Shown: positions 7,788-16,319, numbered from the stretch's first letter. The stretch: 34,840 nucleotides of DNA from Robiginitomaculum sp. (GCA_026982415.1 JALSHE010000006.1:1-34840), one strand, 5' to 3'. Notes: generated by a model from the letters alone, not told the origin. Numbers and translations: made by a program.

Positions 7788-9503
7788 ATGAAGAATACAG
7801 TATCAATTCTAGCACTCGGCGTGTGTTTGGCCTTGGCGGCTTGCGGACAAAAAACCAAAGCGCCAAAGGCGCTTGAAAGCATAACTCAGGACTTGTGTAT
7901 TGAAAACGCCAATTATTACAATGAAAACGGCAAGCTAGTCTTGACGGATATTGCCATCGATAATGGTGTGATAAAAAATTATTTCGCAGACGGTCTCCGT
8001 GATCTATGCAATGATCCGGGCATTGAATATAAACAAATCATCGACCTCAAAGGTGCCTATCTCTACCCCGGATTTGTCGATAGTCATGCTCACCTTCTCG
8101 GGATTGGCCTACGTGAAATGACCCTGAACCTAGAGAACACACCGTCTATCAAAACCCTCGTAGAAACCCTCGCCACTGAAGTTGCAAAAACCCCCAAAGG
8201 CGAAACCGTGTACGGGCGCGGCTGGATTGAAACCCACTGGCCAGAAGAGCGCTTCCCCACGCGCCAAGACCTGGACGCCGTATCACCCGACAATCCGGTC
8301 CTTCTTGGACGGGCAGATGGTCACGCTATGGTGGTCAATTCTGCAGCGCTCAAGGCCGCAAGCATCACCAAAGATACCAAGCCCCCGTTCGGCGGCGATA
8401 TTCTGCACGGAGATGACGGCACCCCTACGGGCATGTTAATAGACCACGCCATGGGACTGGTTAAAGACCTGATGCCCACCCTCAGCCCTGAGCGCAAAGA
8501 AGCCGCCTATATCAAAGCTTCCGAAGTTTACGCGGCTTATGGCTGGACGGGTATCCAATCTATGTCAGTGGACGCCAATGACATTGGCTTGATTGAACGG
8601 CTGTCGGACGAAGGCAAATTAAAGATCCGCGTCTATAATGCCGTGGATATGCAAGACGCCGAAGCATTGGTAAAAAATATTGCCGCCAACGGCCCCCAGA
8701 CCAGTAAAAACGGGCGGGTGGTTACACGGGGGCTAAAGTTTTACATAGACGGCGCCTTAGGCTCGCGGGGTGCCGCCCTGCTTTCTCCCTACACGGACGA
8801 CCCGCAAAACACGGGATTGTTCTTGGTCAAAAAAGAATATTTAATGCCCATATTCGAGCAATCCCTGCGGGACGGCATCCAGATTTCCACTCATGCAATC
8901 GGTGACCGCGCCAACCAAGTTATGCTGGATTGGTACGCAGAAGCCTTCGTCGCCGTACCGGAGAACGAGCGTAAAATCGCCAAACCACGCTGGCGCAATG
9001 AACATTCGCAAATCCTCGATCTCGACGATATTCCGCGCTATAAAGAACTGGGCGTTATAGCCTCTATGCAGCCGTCCCACGCTATTGGTGATCTCTATTT
9101 CGCCAATAAACGCATAGGCAAAGACCGCCTTGCGGGCGGCTATGCCTGGCGCAGCCTGATCGACAGCGGCGCAATCATAGCAGGCGGCTCCGACGCCCCC
9201 GTAGAGCGCGGCGACCCCAGGATCGAGTTCTACGCAGCCTCCGCTCGCAAAAGCCTAGACGGCTATAGCGATGCAGACTGGTTCCCAGAAGAAAAAGTAA
9301 CCCGTACCGAAGCCCTAAAAATGTTCACAGAATGGGCCGCTTATGCCGCATTTGAAGAAGATGTTGTAGGAAAGATTGCGGCAGGTATGCGCGCAGATTT
9401 TACAGTGTTCGACAAGGATATAATGGTGATACCCGAAGCAGAGATATTAAAGGTAGAAACCGTAATGACGATTGTTGATGGGGAAGTTATTTATAAGAGA
9501 TAG
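7788..9503 (+). CDS. Amidohydrolase family lipoprotein (YtcJ-like, amidohydrolase 3)
   Basis: The 571-residue product is a metal-dependent hydrolase of the amidohydrolase-3/YtcJ group with an N-terminal lipoprotein signal (lipobox LAAC, Cys19), so it acts at the envelope. Metal-site residues are visible in order: VDSHAH (His100, His102), THAIGDRAN (His369), NEHSQI (His406) and GGSDAPV (Asp469). The small beta-sandwich is split between the N-terminus and the C-terminal ADFTVFDKDI region, as usual for the superfamily. The substrate is unknown; family members are often annotated generically as exoenzyme- or amidase-like. AAGGGG lies 6 bases before the chosen ATG; an ATG 15 bases upstream precedes that site. 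It faces the convergent methyltransferase gene across 106 bases with no clear terminator. Confidence 0.9.
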   Translation: MKNTVSILALGVCLALAACGQKTKAPKALESITQDLCIENANYYNENGKLVLTDIAIDNGVIKNYFADGLRDLCNDPGIEYKQIIDLKGAYLYPGFVDSHAHLLGIGLREMTLNLENTPSIKTLVETLATEVAKTPKGETVYGRGWIETHWPEERFPTRQDLDAVSPDNPVLLGRADGHAMVVNSAALKAASITKDTKPPFGGDILHGDDGTPTGMLIDHAMGLVKDLMPTLSPERKEAAYIKASEVYAAYGWTGIQSMSVDANDIGLIERLSDEGKLKIRVYNAVDMQDAEALVKNIAANGPQTSKNGRVVTRGLKFYIDGALGSRGAALLSPYTDDPQNTGLFLVKKEYLMPIFEQSLRDGIQISTHAIGDRANQVMLDWYAEAFVAVPENERKIAKPRWRNEHSQILDLDDIPRYKELGVIASMQPSHAIGDLYFANKRIGKDRLAGGYAWRSLIDSGAIIAGGSDAPVERGDPRIEFYAASARKSLDGYSDADWFPEEKVTRTEALKMFTEWAAYAAFEEDVVGKIAAGMRADFTVFDKDIMVIPEAEILKVETVMTIVDGEVIYKR

Positions 9504-9609
9504 ATGAAACGCCCCCAACACCACTGGACAATTGCATCTAAACAAAACGTCCACGTCCATATGACATAGGCAAGCCTGCCATTCACTCATGCCTAGCCAC
9601 TCCTGCCCC

Positions 9610-10734
9610 CTAGAGCACATCCGTCCTGAACAAATTCACCTTCAAGCCGCCGTGGGCAATCGGTTCGCCTACTGGTAACCACGGTAGTTTTGTGGCTTGG
9701 GCTAGGTTTGTGTCTGATGTCACCATGCCGACACGCCAGCCCTTAAACCTCTCGCGCATAACCTCGCCAAATGCGGTGTAAAGCGCGACGAGGTCTTTCT
9801 TTTTACCGATACGTGCGCCGTAGGGTGGGTTGACCATCACCAAGCCGACCTGACCTTCCGGGCGTTTAATTTTTGATAAGGGCGTCGGGCTGAAGCTGCA
9901 CAATTTATCTATGCCTGCGCGTTTTGCATTAGCATTTGAAAACCCGATGACGTTGACATTTCGGTCAGAACCGTAAAAATGTTGCGTGCTTTCGCGGGTC
10001 TGCCAGACGTCGCGTATTTTTTGCACCGCCCTCTCATCATAGCTCGCCAGTTTTTGAAAGGCGAATGTGCGCCCGCGCCCTGCCATGAGATTACGGGCTA
10101 TCTCTGCCGCCTCAATTATAAAAGTCCCCGACCCGCACATGGGGTCCAGCACGGTCTCGTGCCCCGCATAACCACAAGCCCGTAAGAACATCGCCGCCAT
10201 AGTTTCGCGCATGGGGGCTTTGCCCATGGCTTGTTTGTGTCCGCGTTTGTGTAAGCCATCGCCCGAGCTATCCACGGACAGCAGCACATTATTACTGACG
10301 ATACGGGTTTTGATAACGATATCGGCATCATCCATAGAGGTCGCAATACTGGCATCAAATTCTCCGGATATCGCCCGCTCAATACGTTCAATCGCCGCGC
10401 CTGCGTGGTAGATTTTATTGCGGCGATTGGTGATGACTTCGACCTTGACCTTGACCCCCGGCGTGAGAACATCGCCCCACGGAAATTTCCGTGCGCGTTT
10501 GTCTAATTGCGCCAGATGAAAAGCCCGAAATTCGCCGAACCGCACCAGAACTTTCGACGCACCGCGTAAGGTTAAATTGGCGCGCCAAACATCATGCCAT
10601 CCGCCCCAAATCGTCACCCCGCCCCGAATAATTTTCGCACGCTTAAACCCGGCCTCTTGCACTTCCTCCAACAACCAAACCTCAAGCCCCGGCGGCGTAG
10701 TCAGCAATATTTCAAACTCTGATGTAAATAGCAT
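9610..10734 (-). CDS. THUMP-domain class I RNA methyltransferase
   Basis: The 374-residue product belongs to the THUMP/UPF0020 group related to RlmL N-terminal half and YpsC, which methylate guanine N2 in rRNA or tRNA using S-adenosylmethionine. Residues about 5-160 contain the ferredoxin-like and THUMP RNA-binding region, ending with the typical DSSGDGLHKRGHK segment. The methyltransferase half shows APMRETMAA, the SAM-binding VLDPMCGSGTFIIEAA (195-210) and the catalytic NPPYG (302-306). It lacks the second methyltransferase found in long RlmL (RlmKL), so it corresponds to the short form. It is a lone gene, probably with housekeeping expression. The exact modified base cannot be read from the sequence. 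Confidence 0.92.
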   Translation of the reverse strand: MLFTSEFEILLTTPPGLEVWLLEEVQEAGFKRAKIIRGGVTIWGGWHDVWRANLTLRGASKVLVRFGEFRAFHLAQLDKRARKFPWGDVLTPGVKVKVEVITNRRNKIYHAGAAIERIERAISGEFDASIATSMDDADIVIKTRIVSNNVLLSVDSSGDGLHKRGHKQAMGKAPMRETMAAMFLRACGYAGHETVLDPMCGSGTFIIEAAEIARNLMAGRGRTFAFQKLASYDERAVQKIRDVWQTRESTQHFYGSDRNVNVIGFSNANAKRAGIDKLCSFSPTPLSKIKRPEGQVGLVMVNPPYGARIGKKKDLVALYTAFGEVMRERFKGWRVGMVTSDTNLAQATKLPWLPVGEPIAHGGLKVNLFRTDVL

Positions 10735-10818
10735 AAGGACACATTCTTCGTGGTTAATTGGCCACTTTGTGCCACAGCTATTGCAAAGTATATAGAGGAA
10801 ATAGGGAAGAGGTTAATC

Positions 10819-12045
10819 CTAGCCCTTATTCATATAAGGCTTCAATTCCGTCCTCGCCACTTGCATTCTGTGTACTGCGTCGGGGCCGTCGGCTAGGCGC
10901 AGGGTTCTTACGCCTGTCCACATATAGGCGAGTGGGGTGTCTTGGGAGACGCCTAGACCGCCGTGCATTTGTATGGCTTCGTCGATGACTTTGAGCGCAG
11001 TACGCGGGGCGGCGACTTTTATCATGGAAATATAGGGCGCGGCGCTGGCATAATTGCCCTCATCCATCATCCATGCGGCTTTCAGGCACAGCAATCTGGT
11101 TTGCTCTATCTCTATGCGTGCTTCGGCGATAATGTCGTAATTTGCCCCGAGCTTGGCCAGCATACGCCCAAAGGCAACGCGCTCGACCGAGCGTTTACAC
11201 AGCAGTTCCAAAGCCCGTTCAGACTGCCCTACCGCACGCATACAATGGTGAATACGGCCTGGGCCAAGACGGCCTTGGGACACTTCAAAACCGCGTCCTT
11301 CGCCGATGAGGAGCGCATCTGCCGGAATACGGACATTGGTAAAGCGGATATGCATATGACCGTGGGGCGCATCATCATGGCCGAACACCTGCATAGGGCG
11401 CAGGATTTCAACACCAGGCAGACCTGCGTCCAACACGAACATAGAGTGAGAACCGTGGCGCGGCCCGTCGATTTCAGTTCTGGCCATCAGGATATAAACT
11501 GCGCAGCGCGGGTCGCCCGCCCCACTGGCCCAATGTTTCTCACCGTTCAAGACCCATTCATCACCATCTTTAACGGCGCTGAACATGATATTCGTCGCAT
11601 CGGATGAAGCCACACCCGGGTCAGTCATTAAATAAGCCGAGCGGATTTCCCCGTCTAAGAGCGGTTTCAACCACTTCTTCTTTTGCGCGTCATTGCCGTA
11701 GCGCTCTAGTACTTCCATATTTCCCGTATCAGGCGCGGAGCAGTTAAACACTTCTGGCCCTAGAGTACACCAACCCATTTCCTCAGCCAGATAAGCGTAT
11801 TCTACAGTGGTTAGGCCATAGCCTTGGTCAGAACCCGTCAACCAAAAATTCCACAACCCGGCATCTTTGGCTTTTTGCTTCAGCCCTTCACGGATTTCGT
11901 TTTGACGGTCGGTAAATTCAAACCGATTACCCGTTTTACCTACTTCTGCGTGATATTCAGCGTCCAGAGGAATGATCTCCTCTTGCATCATTTTCCGCAC
12001 TTTTGCGATGAGTGGTCTTGCTTTATCTGTGACACCTAAATCCAT
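10819..12045 (-). CDS. Acyl-CoA dehydrogenase, ACAD10/11-like
   Basis: This 408-residue FAD enzyme has the features of the dehydrogenase half of ACAD10/ACAD11: NCSAPDTGNMEVL, the FAD-contacting MTDPGVASSDATNI, SGAGDPRC, FGHDDAPHGH, EGRGFEVSQGRLGPGRIHHC, and IQMHGGLGVSQD near the C-terminus. ACAD10/11-type enzymes act with a fused or separate APH-type kinase in catabolism of 4-hydroxy fatty acids: the hydroxyl is phosphorylated and then removed, leaving an enoyl-CoA. The separate kinase gene lies three genes upstream in the same operon, which supports such a role here. This is the last gene of the six-gene minus-strand operon; it starts 11 bases after the preceding stop. No terminator hairpin was found in the 84 bases that follow. 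Confidence 0.93.
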   Translation of the reverse strand: MDLGVTDKARPLIAKVRKMMQEEIIPLDAEYHAEVGKTGNRFEFTDRQNEIREGLKQKAKDAGLWNFWLTGSDQGYGLTTVEYAYLAEEMGWCTLGPEVFNCSAPDTGNMEVLERYGNDAQKKKWLKPLLDGEIRSAYLMTDPGVASSDATNIMFSAVKDGDEWVLNGEKHWASGAGDPRCAVYILMARTEIDGPRHGSHSMFVLDAGLPGVEILRPMQVFGHDDAPHGHMHIRFTNVRIPADALLIGEGRGFEVSQGRLGPGRIHHCMRAVGQSERALELLCKRSVERVAFGRMLAKLGANYDIIAEARIEIEQTRLLCLKAAWMMDEGNYASAAPYISMIKVAAPRTALKVIDEAIQMHGGLGVSQDTPLAYMWTGVRTLRLADGPDAVHRMQVARTELKPYMNKG

Positions 12046-12056
12046 GTTTTTATTCC

Positions 12057-13163
12057 TTAATTATTTATTTTTGCAATGTGACAATCAGCATCACCCAGTA
12101 ATTCTTGCGCGACGCGAATGCGCTTTAAATATAGCCCTATATCCAATTCATCAGTCATACCCATACCACCGTGAAGTTGCACGGCTTCGAGGGCGGCGAG
12201 TTTTGCTACACTGCCCAATTTTGCTTTGGCCATAGAGACAAAGGGTGCAGCGCTTTTGGGATTATTATCCAGCGCCGTCAAAGCTGCGTAAACCGCTGTG
12301 CGGGCCAATTCCAGTTCGCAATACAAGTGTGCCATACGGTGCTGGAGCGCCTGAAATTCGCCGATAATTTTGCCGAATTGTTTGCGTTCTTTCAGATATT
12401 CATTCGTGGCCTCAAACACTTGTGCAGATGCACCAAGCATTTCTGCGGCCAGTACCGCCCTGCCCGCATTTAAGCTAGCGCTTAATATGTCCGCGCCTTT
12501 ACCGACTTCACCGAGAACTTGCTCGCCAGTAACCTCGACATCTTCAAATACCATGCGCGCGGCATTGCGGCTATCGACCATAATAGTGCGCTCTGTATTT
12601 AGTCCGTTCGCATCCGCCGGAACCACAAACAGCGTCAACCCGTCTTCGGTCTGTGCGGCTACGATAATCTGGTCAGCCACATGACCGTCCACCACCATGG
12701 CTTTCTTGCCGTTCAGTTTAAAACCGTTTCCAGACGGACTAGCCGTCATTTCTATGGCGTCCGGATTATGTTTGCGGCCTTCGTCCACCGCCAAAGCCAT
12801 AACTGTTTTACCGCTCACAAGGTCCGGGAGGAGGTTAGCCGCTTTTTCGTCGCCTGCCGATTTCAAAGCCGTCGCAGCCAATACGGATGTGGACAAGAAC
12901 GGAGATGCGGTGAGATTGCGCCCCATTTGTTCAGCAATCAATCCTGCGGCCATAAAGCCCATATCAAAACCACCTTCTGCCTCACTCACCAATACGCCCG
13001 TAAAGCCCATTTCGGCCATGTCCGCCCAAAGCTGCTTTGAATAGCCAGTCGCGTCTCTATCATCACGTAACGCCCGTAATTGCGATACGGGGGCTTTATC
13101 GGTGAAGAACCCCTCGGCGCTTTCCTTAAGCATTTTTTCGTCGTCTGTCAGTAAAAGTCCCAT
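12057..13163 (-). CDS. Acyl-CoA dehydrogenase (second operon copy)
   Basis: The 368-residue protein has the three-part acyl-CoA dehydrogenase fold: helical N-domain (about 1-115), beta domain (about 118-215) and helical C-domain with RKQFGKIIGEFQALQHRMA and AVQLHGGMGMTDE. The usual FAD-contacting E-P-x-A-G-S-D stretch of the beta domain is replaced by divergent sequence around MALAVDEGRKHNP. Such divergence is seen in one subunit of heteromeric dehydrogenases (for example FadE pairs of steroid side-chain catabolism), so it may pair with the product of the gene just upstream at 13165-14322. The two are separated by a single base, suggesting coupled translation and equal dosage. Catalytic roles are inferred, not proven. 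Confidence 0.9.
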   Translation of the reverse strand: MGLLLTDDEKMLKESAEGFFTDKAPVSQLRALRDDRDATGYSKQLWADMAEMGFTGVLVSEAEGGFDMGFMAAGLIAEQMGRNLTASPFLSTSVLAATALKSAGDEKAANLLPDLVSGKTVMALAVDEGRKHNPDAIEMTASPSGNGFKLNGKKAMVVDGHVADQIIVAAQTEDGLTLFVVPADANGLNTERTIMVDSRNAARMVFEDVEVTGEQVLGEVGKGADILSASLNAGRAVLAAEMLGASAQVFEATNEYLKERKQFGKIIGEFQALQHRMAHLYCELELARTAVYAALTALDNNPKSAAPFVSMAKAKLGSVAKLAALEAVQLHGGMGMTDELDIGLYLKRIRVAQELLGDADCHIAKINN

Positions 13164-13164
13164 T

Positions 13165-14322
13165 TTACGTCCCCGGTAATTCTAATATATGTTTGGCGAT
13201 AATATTAAGCTGGATTTCAGAGGTGCCACCCTCGATAGAATTGCCTTTGGTGCGAAGCCAAAGCCGCGCCAGATCGCCGTCATTAGAGCGCTCGCTCTCC
13301 CATTCCAGCCCGTCATAGCCCGCTGCGTCCATCATCACTTCATAGCGCCGTTTGTTCAGCTCGGTACCGTAATATTTCAGCATAGAGGACTTTGCGCCCA
13401 AGCTTGCGCCTGCCTTGGCTTCGGCCAGCATCCGGCTCATGGTTTGCGAAAACGCCCATTCGTCTATTGTCAGTGCGGTAATTTTGGCTTGCAAAGTCGC
13501 GTCCGGAGTTACGCCCATTTCGGCCACCATCTGGGCTACGGGTTTTAAGTTACCGCTATCGCCAATCATTTCGCGTTCATGAGTCAGGAGGTATTTCGCT
13601 ATGGACCAGCCTTTATCCCGTTCGCCCACCAGATTTTCTTTGGGGACTTTCACGTCCTCAAAAAATGTTTCGCAGAACGGTGATCTGCCAGAGATAAGTT
13701 TAATCGGCTTGGTGGACACACCGGACGTTTCCATATCAAACAATATAAAACTGATACCGTGGTGTTTTTTGCCCGTATTATCTGTACGCACGAGACAGAA
13801 TATCCAGTCCGCTTCATCGGCGTAACTTGTCCAAACTTTGGAGCCGTTGACAAGGAAGTGGTCTCCCTTATCTTCGCATTTAGTGGCCAGTGATGCCAAA
13901 TCAGAACCTGCATTCGGCTCGCTATAGCCTTGGCACCAGCGGACTTCGCCCCGGCAAATCTCCGGCAAATAGCGCATTTTTTGCTCTTCAGTACCGAATT
14001 TCAAAAGCGCAGGCCCCAGCATCCAGATACCAAAACTGAGAAGCGGCGGCCTTGCGCTAATGCGCTTCATTTCTTGTTTTAATATTTTATCTTCAGCGCG
14101 GCTTAGCCCTGCCCCACCATATTGTTTCGGCCAGCTTGGGGCCGTCCAACCCTTGGCCGCCATGCGCTCTAGCCATAATTTTTGGTCTTCACTTTTAAAT
14201 ACCCAATTACGTCCGCCCCAACACCCGTCGGTTTCGCGTTTCATGGGTGAGCGCATTTCCGCCGGGCAATTGGCCTCTAGCCATGTACGGGTTTCTGCCC
14301 GAAACTGTTCTAAATCTGACAT
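13165..14322 (-). CDS. Acyl-CoA dehydrogenase (first operon copy)
   Basis: The 385-residue protein is a canonical FAD-dependent acyl-CoA dehydrogenase. It shows WPKQYGGAGLS near residue 62, the FAD/substrate motif GYSEPNAGSDLASL, VNGSKVWTSYA, and a C-terminal IEGGTSEIQLNIIAKHILELPG segment. The beta-domain motif is complete, unlike that of its downstream neighbour, which fits an alpha/beta pair. It introduces a trans-2 double bond into an acyl-CoA and passes electrons to electron-transfer flavoprotein. The gene starts 8 bases after the kinase stop; GGAG-like sequence precedes the ATG. Related long-N-terminal forms are common in catabolism of branched or cyclic acyl chains. Confidence 0.93.
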   Translation of the reverse strand: MSDLEQFRAETRTWLEANCPAEMRSPMKRETDGCWGGRNWVFKSEDQKLWLERMAAKGWTAPSWPKQYGGAGLSRAEDKILKQEMKRISARPPLLSFGIWMLGPALLKFGTEEQKMRYLPEICRGEVRWCQGYSEPNAGSDLASLATKCEDKGDHFLVNGSKVWTSYADEADWIFCLVRTDNTGKKHHGISFILFDMETSGVSTKPIKLISGRSPFCETFFEDVKVPKENLVGERDKGWSIAKYLLTHEREMIGDSGNLKPVAQMVAEMGVTPDATLQAKITALTIDEWAFSQTMSRMLAEAKAGASLGAKSSMLKYYGTELNKRRYEVMMDAAGYDGLEWESERSNDGDLARLWLRTKGNSIEGGTSEIQLNIIAKHILELPGT

Positions 14323-14330
14323 TTTCTCTC

Positions 14331-15395
14331 CTAAATTTGCCCGTCGCGGATACGGTCGCGGGCGACACCACCCAAAATATTGACCATAGGCGCATACATT
14401 TTAAACCGCTCGTCTTTGGTTTGGCCGTGATAATAGCGGTAGTAAATTTGCTGTAGAATCACCGCGAGCCGGAAAATGCCGTAAACATAATAAAAATGAA
14501 AACTGCTGACATCCGCACCTGTTTTCTCGGCGTAATAGTCCAGTATTTCTTGGCGGCTCAACATGCCAGGCGCAGCACTTGGTTGGCGCGAAAGCGCATG
14601 CATAGGTGCCGGGTCACCCGCCTCAATCCAATAGGCAAGCGTGTTACCCAAATCCATCAGCGGATCCCCAAGCGCCGAGATTTCCCAGTCGAGGATTGCA
14701 TTGATTTTTGTTGGGTCATGCTCATCCAATATCAGATTATCGATACGGTAGTCACCGTGCAAAATCGCCGCACCTTTTTCGACTTTCGGACGGTTAGCAT
14801 CGAGCCAGTCGCGCACATCTTCGAATGCGTCCACATCCGGGGTCAGGGCTTTTTCATAGCGTTTATTCCAACCCAGAATTTGCCGCTCCACATAACCAAC
14901 AGGCCGTCCGAAATCTTCCAGGCCAATGGCTCTATAATCCACTTGGTGCAGTTCTATAAGCTTATCAAAGAACGAAAGACAAAGTTTGCGGGTTTCAACT
15001 TCGCTCCAATTCCACTCAGCCGGGATTTTATTGTGGATCAAATGCCCTTCGACCCGTTCCATCACATAAAATTCTGCGCCGATAATATTTGTATCGTCTG
15101 TATAATACAGTGTTTGCGGCACGGCTGGGAAGACAGGTTTTAAGGCCGTCATCACTTTGTATTCCCGGTGCATATCATGACCAGATTTGGGCTTAGTGCC
15201 AAAGGGCGGGCGGCGCATAACCAAGCGCCTGTCCGGATAGTCCAGAGCATAGGTCAGGTTTGACGCACCGCTGGCATATTGCTTGACGGTGGGTGTCCCG
15301 CTTAAACTAGGCACAGCGGCTTTCAAAACCGCATCCACGGCGGCAATGTCCAGCTCTTCTCCGGCACGTACATCTATGGTTGGGTTAGCGTCCAT
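14331..15395 (-). CDS. APH-family kinase, ACAD10/11 kinase-domain type
   Basis: The 354-residue soluble protein is a phosphotransferase of the aminoglycoside-phosphotransferase fold. Visible are the glycine-containing loop SGASNLTY, RRPPFGTKPKSGHDMHREY, the catalytic ILHGDYRIDNLI (Asp of HGD) and the metal-binding LDWEISALGDPLMDLG. This RRPP/PKSGHD form is typical of the kinase half of ACAD10/11 and of LvaA-like proteins, which phosphorylate the hydroxyl of 4-hydroxyacyl-CoA. I choose the ATG at 15395 (MDANPTID) because the same start is duplicated upstream at 15537; an in-frame ATG at 15407 would add four residues. A repeat element lies directly upstream and separates it from the SDR gene with which it was probably once coupled. 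Confidence 0.9.
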   Translation of the reverse strand: MDANPTIDVRAGEELDIAAVDAVLKAAVPSLSGTPTVKQYASGASNLTYALDYPDRRLVMRRPPFGTKPKSGHDMHREYKVMTALKPVFPAVPQTLYYTDDTNIIGAEFYVMERVEGHLIHNKIPAEWNWSEVETRKLCLSFFDKLIELHQVDYRAIGLEDFGRPVGYVERQILGWNKRYEKALTPDVDAFEDVRDWLDANRPKVEKGAAILHGDYRIDNLILDEHDPTKINAILDWEISALGDPLMDLGNTLAYWIEAGDPAPMHALSRQPSAAPGMLSRQEILDYYAEKTGADVSSFHFYYVYGIFRLAVILQQIYYRYYHGQTKDERFKMYAPMVNILGGVARDRIRDGQI

Positions 15396-15397
15396 TA
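15372..15397 (-). repeat. Direct duplication of the kinase gene start, inner copy
   Basis: This 26-base stretch covers the TAATGG and the first codons of the kinase gene. It matches 15514-15539 at 23 of 26 positions in the same orientation. The two copies bracket the palindromic repeat element, so a piece of the SDR-kinase junction was duplicated when or after the element arrived. Confidence 0.75.
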
Positions 15398-15537
15398 TTT
15401 TCACCATCTCTTGTAGGGTGGATTAGGCTTCTTTGCCGTAATCCACCATGAGGTGCTTGCCAATGGTGGATTACGCGCGAAGAGGCGCTAATCCACCCTA
15501 CGGTCTTGCAAGTATCTATGGTTGGGTTGACATCCAT
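15385..15537 (-). CDS. Vestigial 50-codon leader ORF running through the repeat
   Basis: The ATG at 15537 overlaps the stop of the upstream SDR gene as TAATG. It begins with MDVNPTID, nearly the same as the MDANPTID start of the kinase gene downstream, then reads through the whole repeat element and ends at TAA 15387-15385, just past the kinase ATG at 15395. The frame has no stop over 50 codons but does not look like a protein family. The likeliest reading is the ancestral coupled start of the kinase gene, cut off when the repeat inserted. It might still be translated and allow reinitiation at the kinase start. Expression is not shown. Confidence 0.4.
   Translation of the reverse strand: MDVNPTIDTCKTVGWISASSRVIHHWQAPHGGLRQRSLIHPTRDGENNGR
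15413..15501. repeat. 89-bp double-hairpin interspersed repeat, copy 1
   Basis: The ends are a perfect 13-base inverted repeat, GTAGGGTGGATTA and TAATCCACCCTAC. Inside, CGTAATCCACC pairs with GGTGGATTACG (11 bases). The element can fold either as two adjacent hairpins, each with a GGTGGATTA/TAATCCACC stem, or as one long imperfect cruciform. A second copy at 34521-34608 is about 90% identical. The structure resembles REP/BIME-type or small non-autonomous elements; I recall similar TAATCCACC palindromes scattered in other proteobacterial genomes but cannot verify a family. It lies inside the SDR-kinase junction of the catabolic operon and could act as an RNA hairpin affecting downstream expression. 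Confidence 0.88.
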
Positions 15538-15539
15538 TA
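15514..15539 (-). repeat. Direct duplication of the kinase gene start, outer copy
   Basis: This is the upstream partner of 15372-15397 (23 of 26 identical). It contains the TAATG overlap with the SDR stop codon, a typical translational coupling, which suggests that it marks the original position of the kinase start. Confidence 0.75.
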
Positions 15540-16295
15540 AATCGTCATGCCGCCGTCAACTACAATGCACTCACCCGTCATATAGGAACCCTCGTCGGAA
15601 ACCATCAAAAGAACTGCGCCCACCATTTCTTCGGGCTGAGCCATGCGAGCAATCGCGAGGTTTTCTTCCATAAACTGTTCCATGCCCGGCATTTCCTTGA
15701 GGGCACTGGCAAGTTTCGTATCAGTAAAACCGGGCAAGAGCGCATTGACGCGTATGTTTTTGCGGCCATATTCTTTGGCATAGCCCTTGGTCATATTGAT
15801 AACGGCGGCTTTGGTCATGCCGTAAACCGTGCGCAGTAGTCCGGGGTTTAGCCCGTCAATACTGGCCACATTAACCACCGCACCACCGCCGCTTTTAATC
15901 ATCAAAGGGATAGCTTTGGCGGTTAGGAAATACGGCCCTTTAACATTGACCTCCATGGTTTTATCATAGGCACTTTCCGGGCATTTATGAGCCGGGCCGT
16001 AAAATACATTGGTGGCACCGTTATTTATGAGAATATCCAAGCGTCCATGAGCCGCAGCAATGCTGGCTATGGCATCGTCTAGATTTGCCATGACGCCCAA
16101 ATGTAAAGTCATGGCGCTAGCTTTGCCGCCGTTTGCAATGATTTCGTCTGCGACTTTCTGGCAATCATCTATCTTGCGCGACGAACAAATAACATGTGCG
16201 CCCTGCTCTGCCATAGCATGGGCGATAGCCGCGCCAATGCCACGGCTTGCGCCCGCGACCAAGGCTACCTTGCCTGTTAAATCAAATCTTGCCAT
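15537..16295 (-). CDS. SDR-family oxidoreductase (FabG-like)
   Basis: The 252-residue protein is a classical short-chain dehydrogenase/reductase. The dinucleotide site GASRGIG is at 15-21, NNGA at 91-94, and the catalytic Ser145, Tyr158 and Lys162 (YGMTK) are all present. The C-terminus has the usual VLLMVSDEGSYMTGECIVVDGG. The loop SSRK after beta-2 suggests NADP(H). It is the second gene of the catabolic operon, 24 bases after the first SDR. In operons of the lva type (kinase, acyl-CoA dehydrogenase, SDR), an SDR interconverts keto- and hydroxyacyl-CoA; that role is possible here but inferred. Its TAA stop overlaps a duplicated kinase start. Confidence 0.93.
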   Translation of the reverse strand: MARFDLTGKVALVAGASRGIGAAIAHAMAEQGAHVICSSRKIDDCQKVADEIIANGGKASAMTLHLGVMANLDDAIASIAAAHGRLDILINNGATNVFYGPAHKCPESAYDKTMEVNVKGPYFLTAKAIPLMIKSGGGAVVNVASIDGLNPGLLRTVYGMTKAAVINMTKGYAKEYGRKNIRVNALLPGFTDTKLASALKEMPGMEQFMEENLAIARMAQPEEMVGAVLLMVSDEGSYMTGECIVVDGGMTI

Positions 16296-16319
16296 AATTC
16301 TCTCCTCGTACTTTCTGGC

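Noticed and set aside
9504-9609. Terminator between the convergent amidohydrolase and methyltransferase genes
   Set aside because: Only a weak 6-base stem with a 17-base loop and no T-tract could be drawn.
10963-11607. Plus-strand open frame of 214 codons
   Set aside because: Antisense to the ACAD10/11-like gene, with no start context or recognisable motif.
14496-15143. Plus-strand open frame of 215 codons
   Set aside because: Antisense to the kinase gene; the kinase motifs on the other strand are unambiguous.
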